From assembly GCA_964405735.1 (NCBI GenBank), contig CAYOPD010000065.1, positions 1-22,444 of the forward strand: DNA of 22,444 nt, written 5' to 3'. Position numbers and translations under genes: made by a program. This document shows, one piece after another, positions 16,790-22,444 of this stretch. This DNA comes from JADJLQ01 sp964405735. Lineage in GTDB: Bacteria > Bacteroidota > Bacteroidia > Chitinophagales > Saprospiraceae. Positions within the stretch are counted from its first letter, which is position 1. Each line of letters begins with the position of its first letter. The notes beneath the pieces were generated by a model. It was not told the origin of the DNA. It did not search any database and saw only the letters and a program-made list of their open reading frames with translations.

Positions 16790-17545
16790 ATGTCATCCGC
16801 TGAACCTATCGTCAGCATCATCACCGTTTGTTATAACAGTGCCGGTACTATCGTCACCACGCTGGAAAGTGTGGCTGCCCAGTCCTACCCGCACCTGGAG
16901 CACATCATCGTGGACGGCTTGTCCGGGGATCAGACCCTGGATATCGTAAAGCGTTTTCCTCATGTGAAAAAGGTGATTTCCGAGAAAGACCAGGGAATCT
17001 ACGATGCTATGAATAAGGGTGTCCAAGCAGCCACCGGCGCGATCATCGGCATACTCAACTCAGATGATTTTTACACCGGGCCGGAGGTGATCCGGGAGGT
17101 GGTTCAGCAAATCACCGCCACCGGCAGCCAGGCCTTGTATGCCGACCTGGTATATGTTTCCTCGCGCAATATTGAAAGGATAGTCCGGACCTGGAAGGCG
17201 GGCTCCTACCAGGAGCGGAAATTTTTATTCGGATGGATGCCGCCCCATCCCACTTTTTTTGTTCGCCGGGAAGTATATGCGATGTATGGATCATTCCGCC
17301 AGGAAATGAAATCCGCCGCGGACTATGAACTCATGTTGCGGTTTTTATATAAAAACAACATACCGGTTACGTACCTCCCGAAAACCATTGTCAAAATGCG
17401 AACCGGCGGGCAGAGCAATGCCTCCCTCCGGAATCGCTGGCTGGCAAACCGTGAGGACAGGTATGCCTGGCAGGTCAATGGACTTCGTCCGTATTTCTTT
17501 ACGCTATGGCTGAAGCCGCTGCGTAAAGTTTTCCAGTTCCTGTAG
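16790..17545 (+). CDS. Glycosyltransferase family 2
   Basis: 251-residue GT-A enzyme with IVSIITVCYNSAGTIVTTLE (7-26), HIIVDGLSGDQTLDIV (38-53), SEKDQGIYDAMNKGVQAATG (64-83) and ILNSDDFY (88-95). The last is the N-S-D-D form of the metal-binding motif. The E-K-D-x-G-I-Y-D-A-M-N-K-G block is characteristic of the WcaA/WcaE-type GT2 group that adds sugars during colanic-acid-like capsule assembly. A second conserved region MPPHPTFFVRREVY (about 146-159) lies near the acceptor site. It starts 6 nt after the carbamoyltransferase stop, so it might add the carbamoylated sugar or its neighbour; that is inference. Confidence 0.92.
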   Translation: MSSAEPIVSIITVCYNSAGTIVTTLESVAAQSYPHLEHIIVDGLSGDQTLDIVKRFPHVKKVISEKDQGIYDAMNKGVQAATGAIIGILNSDDFYTGPEVIREVVQQITATGSQALYADLVYVSSRNIERIVRTWKAGSYQERKFLFGWMPPHPTFFVRREVYAMYGSFRQEMKSAADYELMLRFLYKNNIPVTYLPKTIVKMRTGGQSNASLRNRWLANREDRYAWQVNGLRPYFFTLWLKPLRKVFQFL

Positions 17546-17585
17546 CAGAAACTGTCTTACATTTTCATGGCGTAACCACCCTCTT

Positions 17586-19436
17586 ATGTGCGGCATTGCC
17601 GGAATCTTCAATTTTGAGACAAGGACTCACCATACGGAAGCTATCCGCCGGATGACCCGGCGCCTGGCCCACCGGGGACCCGATGCCGAAGGTTTCTATA
17701 CAGATGATTACGTCGCCCTCGGCCATCGCCGGCTTTCGATCATCGACGTTTCGGAAGCGGCCAATCAGCCCTTGTGGGATCATAGCGGCCGCTACGCCAT
17801 TGTTTTTAACGGGGAAATTTTCAATTACCGGGAAATCCGCAAGGACTTCACTTCCTATCCTTTCCAAACCTCCTCTGATTCAGAAACCATCCTGGCGACC
17901 TATGCGCGATTTGGCCCCAAATGTCTTCAGTACCTGAATGGCCAGTTTGCTTTTGCCATCTATGATCGCACGGAGCATTCCCTGTTTGTAGCGCGTGACC
18001 GGGTTGGGGAAAAACCCTTTTATTATGCGCAGGCTACCGGATGTTTCATCTTCAGTTCCGAAGTGCGGAGTATCCTCGATTCAGGCATGATTAAACCCGA
18101 GCTGGAGGTGAATCACATCCCGGAATTCCTGATGTACCAGGCGGCCATGGGGGCGAACACCATGGTCCGGGGTATACAACGGCTGCAGGCCGGCCATTAT
18201 GCGCTGCTTCAGGGGAATCGGTTTGACGAGGTCGCTTACTGGGGGTTTGAAAGCATTGAAAAAAAAGAACCGGAGGCAAGGCCAAAGGAGAGGATCCGCG
18301 AGTTGTTTATGGATTCCGTACGCCTGCAGATGATCGCGGATGTGCCCCTGGGGGCATTTTTATCAGGAGGCATCGACTCCAGCCTGATCGTGGCCTGCAT
18401 GGCTGGTCTGAGTGATCAGCCCGTCAATACATTTACGATCAGTTTTGATGAAAAAGCGTTTGACGAATCAGCGTTTGCCCAGACGATGGCCACACGGTTC
18501 AATACGCGCCATCACCGGATCCTGATCCGCCCGGAGGAATTTCTGGATTCCGTGGAAGACATTCTTGCTGCCATGGATACGCCGAGCGGAGACGGGCCCA
18601 ATACCTACCTCGTCGCGAAGTACACCCGACAGGAAGGAATCAAAGTCGCCTTGTCTGGCCTGGGAGGAGATGAGTTGTTTGCCGGGTATAACAAGTTTAT
18701 CCTGTATCACCGCCTCATGCGGAAGAGATGGATGCTTAGATTTCCGCGGTTCCTGCGACACCGTCTGGCCACTGCTTTACTCTCCCTTGAACCCGGGCAT
18801 AAGTCGAACAAGCTGGCGTATCTGATGGACCAGGAGGAATGGAATCTGTCCACTGTCTATCCGCTCCTCCGGAGATCCTACAGTGCAGAGGAAATCCAAA
18901 AGATCCTGCCGGGATCTTATCCACAGGATGCAGTTGCCCGGCGCCTGGCCGACCTGGAGGACAAAATCCAATGGATGGGGGACTTCAGCCAATGCACGGT
19001 CGCCGAAATGGAAACCTACACCCGGGATGTATTGCTTCGTGATACGGACCAGATGTCGATGGCGCATGCGCTGGAAGTGCGTGTCCCCTTTTTCGACCAC
19101 CGGTTGATTGAATATGTCCTGTCCCTGCCGGATGACATCAAGTATCCCCATACGCCCAAGCAATTGCTGGTTGATTCCTTTCCGGGAATGCTCCCTCCGG
19201 AAATAACCCGGCGCAAAAAAATGGGATTCTCCTTCCCGATGGAAGCCTGGCTGAGAAATGAACTTTCCAGTATGGCGGAGCGCAAAATTCAGTTTTTAGC
19301 GGAGCGAAAAGAATTCCAGGCAACCGCGCTATTGCAAAAGTGGGCACGATTCAAGCAAGGCGATCAGCGCATCCTCTGGACCCGTATCTGGAAACTGGTC
19401 GTACTGGCCGATTGGATTGAGCGAAGGGGATTATAG
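17586..19436 (+). CDS. asnB: Asparagine synthase (glutamine-hydrolysing)-type amidotransferase
   Basis: 616-residue protein with both AsnB domains. Cys2 right after the initiator Met is the glutaminase nucleophile (MCGIAGIFNF). RLAHRGPDAEG (26-36), HRRLSIID (47-54), FNGEIFNY (74-81) and SSDSETIL (96-103) complete the N-terminal Ntn domain. The synthetase domain has the PP-loop LSGGIDSSL (259-267) and SGLGGDELFAGY (about 355-366). Later DTDQMSMAHALEVRVPFFDH is seen in intact AsnB enzymes. In polysaccharide loci such proteins often amidate a uronic acid (as WbpS-type proteins are thought to do) rather than make asparagine. A 40-nt gap precedes it with no clear ribosome site. Free asparagine synthesis remains possible. 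Confidence 0.9.
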   Translation: MCGIAGIFNFETRTHHTEAIRRMTRRLAHRGPDAEGFYTDDYVALGHRRLSIIDVSEAANQPLWDHSGRYAIVFNGEIFNYREIRKDFTSYPFQTSSDSETILATYARFGPKCLQYLNGQFAFAIYDRTEHSLFVARDRVGEKPFYYAQATGCFIFSSEVRSILDSGMIKPELEVNHIPEFLMYQAAMGANTMVRGIQRLQAGHYALLQGNRFDEVAYWGFESIEKKEPEARPKERIRELFMDSVRLQMIADVPLGAFLSGGIDSSLIVACMAGLSDQPVNTFTISFDEKAFDESAFAQTMATRFNTRHHRILIRPEEFLDSVEDILAAMDTPSGDGPNTYLVAKYTRQEGIKVALSGLGGDELFAGYNKFILYHRLMRKRWMLRFPRFLRHRLATALLSLEPGHKSNKLAYLMDQEEWNLSTVYPLLRRSYSAEEIQKILPGSYPQDAVARRLADLEDKIQWMGDFSQCTVAEMETYTRDVLLRDTDQMSMAHALEVRVPFFDHRLIEYVLSLPDDIKYPHTPKQLLVDSFPGMLPPEITRRKKMGFSFPMEAWLRNELSSMAERKIQFLAERKEFQATALLQKWARFKQGDQRILWTRIWKLVVLADWIERRGL

Positions 19437-19490
19437 TTTGTCACGCTACCTGCTGTGTTTCCGGTTTTCTTTGACCACTAAATCAGCACC

Positions 19491-20162
19491 ATGATTTCAA
19501 GAACACTAAAAGCTACTTTTTATTCGCTGACGGGCCCCTTGATGAAAGTCAATGGGTACCTGTACCGGCTTCTGCGCGCGCCCTCGTCCTACAACGAAAA
19601 AAAGATCAAGGTCCAACTCGGTCCCGGCCAGCAAAATTACCTGGAAGGATGGATCAATGTCGATGCCAATTTTCTGACGGCGAAAATTGACGTGTGGTCG
19701 GATCTCCGCTTTGCCCTGCCGTTCCGCGACCATTCGGTAGACTGCTTTTACTCCCATCACGTCATCGAACACCTGCCGGACCTCCCTTTTCATTTTAAAG
19801 AAATGTATCGTTGTCTCAAACCGGGGGGATGTATCCGGATAGGCGGTCCAAACGGTGACAGCGCCATCCATGCCTTTGTGGAAAATGACAGCGCCTGGTT
19901 TAGTGATTTTCCGGATAAACGAATCTCCATTGGGGGCCGCTTTGAAAATTTCATTTTCTGCCGGAGAGAACACCTGACCATTCTTACCTTTTCCTATCTG
20001 GAGGAATTACTCCGGGAAGCGGGTTTCCTGGTCGTTGGAAAATGTCTTCCCATCCGGGAAACCAATTTTCCCGACCTAATCGACCTGCAGGTGTTTTCGA
20101 AAGAATGGGAAAGTGATTTTGATAAGCCACATACCTTACTGGTCGAAGCAAAAAAACCATGA
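19491..20162 (+). CDS. Predicted SAM-dependent methyltransferase (EPS-locus type)
   Basis: 223-residue class I methyltransferase. KVQLGPGQQNYLEGWINVDA (40-59) replaces the usual G-x-G-x-G with L-G-P-G. SVDCFYSHHVIEHLPDLPFH (82-101) and EMYRCLKPGGCIRIGGPNGD (104-123) give motifs II/III. The first 35 residues (SRTLKATFYSLTGPLMKVNGYLYRLLRA) are basic and amphipathic and could bind the membrane. Same architecture as the gene at 13371. Its stop overlaps the start of the UDP-GlcNAc 2-epimerase by 4 nt (ATGA), tying it to nucleotide-sugar genes. The acceptor sugar is not predictable. Confidence 0.85.
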   Translation: MISRTLKATFYSLTGPLMKVNGYLYRLLRAPSSYNEKKIKVQLGPGQQNYLEGWINVDANFLTAKIDVWSDLRFALPFRDHSVDCFYSHHVIEHLPDLPFHFKEMYRCLKPGGCIRIGGPNGDSAIHAFVENDSAWFSDFPDKRISIGGRFENFIFCRREHLTILTFSYLEELLREAGFLVVGKCLPIRETNFPDLIDLQVFSKEWESDFDKPHTLLVEAKKP

Positions 20163-21253
20163 AACTCGATCTTATCGCCGGCGCACGACCAAACTTCATG
20201 AAGATCAGCCCGATCATCAAGGCGATCCACGCGCACAACCAAAAGCATAAAACGCCCGTCATCGAATACCGGCTCATCCATACCGGCCAGCATTATGACC
20301 GCAACATGAGCGAAAGTTTTTTCGAACAACTGGATATCCCTGAACCGGAAATCAACCTCGGCGTGGGATCCGGATCCCAGGCCGCGCAGACCGCGCAGAT
20401 CATGATCGGCTATGAAAAGGTGCTGGCGGACTGGAACCCGGATGTCTGTATCGTCGTCGGCGATGTCAATTCGACGATGGCCTGTTCTGTCGTGGCAAAA
20501 AAAGCAGGCATCAAGGTGGCGCATGTGGAGGCCGGCATCCGGTCGGGGGATTGGTCCATGCCCGAAGAGATCAACCGCATCGTCACGGACAGCATCACCG
20601 ATTATTTCTTCACCACCTCCGAGGATGCCAATCATAACCTTGAAAAGGAAGGGCACGAAAAACACCACATTTATTTTGTCGGCAATACCATGATCGATTC
20701 GCTCCTGGGGCACCTGGACAAAATGAAAAAGCCCGATTTTTACGACAGCCTGCTGCAGGGAGATGAATACCTCGTGCTGACCCTGCACCGGCCTTCCAAT
20801 GTCGATGACCCGGCCAAACTCCAAAACATCCTGGAAACCATCCAACAGGCGACTCGCCAGGTCCGGGTGCTTTTTCCGATTCATCCCAGGACCCGGAAGA
20901 TCCTCGACGGACTGACGATGAAACTTCAAAACATCCTCCTGGTGGAACCCTTGCCCTACCTGGAATTCATCTACGTCGTCAGCAACGCTTCAGGTGTGAT
21001 CACCGACTCCGGCGGGATCACTGAAGAGACGTCCATCATGAATATTCCCTGTATCACGCTTCGCACAACGACAGAACGACCTGAAACGCTACGGCTTGGC
21101 ACAAACGAATTGGTGCCCGATATCCGGGATGCACCTCCCTACATAGAGAAGATGCTCCACGGGGAGTGGAAGCAGGCACAGCTGATCCCTATGTGGGAAG
21201 GAAAAGCAGCTGAGCGAATTGTACAGAAACTGGCGACGTTGTTCAAAACATAA
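20159..21253 (+). CDS. wecB: UDP-N-acetylglucosamine 2-epimerase (non-hydrolysing)
   Basis: 364-residue GT-B-fold epimerase that interconverts UDP-GlcNAc and UDP-ManNAc. The signature blocks are all present: AGARPNFMKISPII (7-20), HTGQHYDRNMS (41-51), VVGDVNSTMACSVVAKK (99-115), AHVEAGIRSGDWSMPEEINR (121-140), FVGNTMID (173-180), LTLHRPSNVDD (207-217), HPRTRKIL, and the C-terminal ITDSGGITEETSIMNIPCIT plus RPETLRLGTNELV. The usual catalytic acids (Asp102, Glu124, Glu in PEE 136-137) and His210 are in place. ManNAc or its uronic acid is therefore a likely repeat-unit sugar. Coupled by ATGA overlap to the methyltransferase ahead of it. Confidence 0.93.
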   Translation: MKLDLIAGARPNFMKISPIIKAIHAHNQKHKTPVIEYRLIHTGQHYDRNMSESFFEQLDIPEPEINLGVGSGSQAAQTAQIMIGYEKVLADWNPDVCIVVGDVNSTMACSVVAKKAGIKVAHVEAGIRSGDWSMPEEINRIVTDSITDYFFTTSEDANHNLEKEGHEKHHIYFVGNTMIDSLLGHLDKMKKPDFYDSLLQGDEYLVLTLHRPSNVDDPAKLQNILETIQQATRQVRVLFPIHPRTRKILDGLTMKLQNILLVEPLPYLEFIYVVSNASGVITDSGGITEETSIMNIPCITLRTTTERPETLRLGTNELVPDIRDAPPYIEKMLHGEWKQAQLIPMWEGKAAERIVQKLATLFKT

Positions 21254-21317
21254 GCGCAATACCGATGGCTACCTGGCGATCCACTTTTCATTGATTCATG
21301 TCAAATCACCGCAGATC

Positions 21318-22391
21318 GTGAAAACCTATGTATTCATCCTGGCTGGCGGAGCCGGCACCCGCTTCTGGCCTGCCAGCCGGGAAAACAAGCCAAAGCAATT
21401 CCTCGATATGACCGGCAGCGGGAAATCCCTGTTACGGCAGACCGTGGACCGTTTTCTTCGCTTCGTCCCCGCCGGGCAGATCTATGTGATCACGCATGAT
21501 GCCTATGCCGGGCTCGTGCACGAACATGTGCCTGAACTGACCACTTCCCAGGTATTGCTCGAACCTTCCAGGCAAAACACTGCCCCGGCCATTTGTTATG
21601 CCTCGATGAAACTCATGGCGTTGGACCCGGAAGGGGTATGCGTGGTAGCCTCGGCAGATCACCTGATCGAAAAGGAGGTGGAGTTTGAACGCGTCATCCG
21701 GCTCGCGGTCGATCATGCAGCTTCGCATCCAAGGTTGATCGCGCTCAGCATACGACCGGACAGGGCGGATACGGGTTACGGATACGCCGAATACGATCCT
21801 TCCGAAGAAAGTGAGCTCCGGAAAGTACTTTCTTTCAAGGAAAAACCGGATCTGCGGACGGCTGAATCCTATCTCCGGCGTCAATGCTTCGCCTGGAATG
21901 CGGGAATTTTTATCTGGTCATTACGGTCCATCCTGCAAGCCTTCCAGGCGCATGCCCCGGATTTATATCATTTGTTTTCGCAAGGCCAGTCCGTTTACAA
22001 CACACCCGGAGAGCAAGCCTTCCTGGCATCGCATTATGGCAAAGCGGAAAAAATTGCCGTGGATTTTGCCATCCTGGAGCGGGCCGACAATGTCTGGACC
22101 ATCACGGCCGACCTGGGCTGGTCCGATCTCGGTACCTGGGCCTCCCTCTATGTGCATTCCGCGAAGGATGCTTCCCAAAACGCCGTCAACGCCAGGCCTT
22201 CTTTTGTAGAAGATTGTTCCCGTTCGATCATCTTTTCCGATCCGGGCAAACTGGTTGTGCTGAAAGGACTCGATGATTTTATCATTGTCGATACGGAAGA
22301 TTGCCTGCTGATCTATCCCAAATCAGAAGAACAATCGATCCGTGAATTGAAAGAGAAGCTGCGGGAGAAAGGATTAAAGGGGTATTTGTAA
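21318..22391 (+). CDS. manC: Mannose-1-phosphate guanylyltransferase (GDP-mannose pyrophosphorylase)
   Basis: Nucleotidyltransferase making GDP-mannose from Man-1-P and GTP. The signature FILAGGAGTRFWPASRENKP and KQFLD lie at residues 6-30. Then come LEPSRQNTAPAICYASMK, ASADHLIEKE, DTGYGYAEYD, FKEKPDLRTAESYL, CFAWNAGIFIWSL and ITADLGWSDLGTWASLY, the conserved GMP order. The length of 357 residues is that of the single-domain form without the phosphomannose isomerase domain. I set the start at the GTG at 21318: the in-frame ATG at 21219 would overlap the 2-epimerase by 35 nt and add 33 residues unlike this family, while GTG gives the normal four-residue lead before the signature. It feeds the GME-like epimerase encoded at 14013. 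Confidence 0.93.
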   Translation: MKTYVFILAGGAGTRFWPASRENKPKQFLDMTGSGKSLLRQTVDRFLRFVPAGQIYVITHDAYAGLVHEHVPELTTSQVLLEPSRQNTAPAICYASMKLMALDPEGVCVVASADHLIEKEVEFERVIRLAVDHAASHPRLIALSIRPDRADTGYGYAEYDPSEESELRKVLSFKEKPDLRTAESYLRRQCFAWNAGIFIWSLRSILQAFQAHAPDLYHLFSQGQSVYNTPGEQAFLASHYGKAEKIAVDFAILERADNVWTITADLGWSDLGTWASLYVHSAKDASQNAVNARPSFVEDCSRSIIFSDPGKLVVLKGLDDFIIVDTEDCLLIYPKSEEQSIRELKEKLREKGLKGYL

Positions 22392-22407
22392 TTAGGAATT
22401 AGGAATT
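22390..22407 (+). repeat. 7-bp tandem repeat AATTAGG (about 2.5 copies)
   Basis: AATTAGGAATTAGGAATT begins at the last two bases of the manC stop codon. It is two full copies of AATTAGG plus AATT. Short spacers of this type occur after genes in some Bacteroidota genomes (recollection only). With one occurrence in the window its role cannot be judged. Confidence 0.5.
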
Positions 22408-22422
22408 CTGGTATCCGCCGAA

Positions 22423-22437
22423 TCCGCCTCAGGCGGA
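22423..22437 (+). repeat. Short palindrome (hairpin) downstream of the cluster
   Basis: TCCGCC, TCA, GGCGGA form a perfect 6-bp GC-rich stem with a 3-nt loop. Another TCCGCC lies just upstream at 22414-22419, giving an alternative pairing partner. It sits 31 nt past the last stop, where a terminator would be expected, but the visible downstream bases are GAAGGAG rather than a T-run. A REP-like intergenic palindrome is equally possible. The window ends 7 nt later. Confidence 0.45.
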
Positions 22438-22444
22438 GAAGGAG

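Noticed and set aside
19994..20929. Long antisense ORF (311 codons) opposite the methyltransferase and the 2-epimerase.
   Set aside because: It lies opposite strongly conserved coding sequence, shows no recognisable domain, and is explained by the high-GC codon pattern of the sense genes.
70..21281. The 12-mer TACCTGGCGATC occurs after two different genes (70-81 and 21270-21281).
   Set aside because: In 22 kb several chance 12-mer repeats are expected, and the flanks do not match. Not a repeat family on this evidence.

Overview
The window is a dense, single-strand polysaccharide (capsule, O-antigen or exopolysaccharide) biosynthesis locus. It holds 21 CDSs, all on the + strand, and the first is only a 3' tail. 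Gaps are mostly 0-65 nt, several stop/start codons overlap (ATGA or TGATG), and the longest gap is 85 nt (11149-11233). No stretch over 300 nt lacks a gene. I see no tRNA, rRNA, CRISPR array, transposase or internal terminator. Weak or absent Shine-Dalgarno sequences, the protein flavour and a short single-domain mannose-1-phosphate guanylyltransferase suggest a member of the Bacteroidota. That assignment is an inference, not proven.

Layout. (1) 1-2911: tail of a probable nucleotide-sugar dehydrogenase, FkbM methyltransferase, a second methyltransferase, GT4 glycosyltransferase. (2) 2918-6789: secreted beta-helix protein, CgeB-like glycosyltransferase, Wzx-type flippase. (3) 6846-14009, visibly AT-richer: Wzy-type polymerase, three GT4 enzymes, a GT2 enzyme and two methyltransferases. 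This looks like the structure-specific core. (4) 14013-22391, visibly GC-richer: GDP-mannose 3,5-epimerase-like enzyme, NodU/CmcH carbamoyltransferase, GT2 glycosyltransferase, asparagine-synthase-type amidotransferase, methyltransferase, UDP-GlcNAc 2-epimerase, mannose-1-phosphate guanylyltransferase. (5) 22392-22444: a short direct repeat and a palindrome.

How it fits together (inference). The guanylyltransferase makes GDP-mannose and the GME-like enzyme converts it to GDP-L-galactose and/or GDP-L-gulose. The 2-epimerase makes UDP-ManNAc, which the upstream dehydrogenase could oxidise if it has that specificity. Seven glycosyltransferases would build a large repeat unit on a lipid carrier, which Wzx flips and Wzy polymerises. 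The unit is probably heavily decorated: five methyltransferases, one carbamoyltransferase and one glutamine-dependent amidotransferase. The secreted beta-helix protein could bind, cleave or epimerise the exported chain. No initiating phosphoglycosyltransferase and no Wza/Wzc export proteins are present, so they must lie elsewhere if this is a Wzy-dependent pathway.

The most distinctive point is GDP-mannose synthesis, a plant-like GDP-mannose 3,5-epimerase and a sugar O-carbamoyltransferase together in one glycan locus. This resembles the enzyme set that makes the L-gulose/carbamoyl-mannose disaccharide of bleomycin, here apparently used for a surface polysaccharide.
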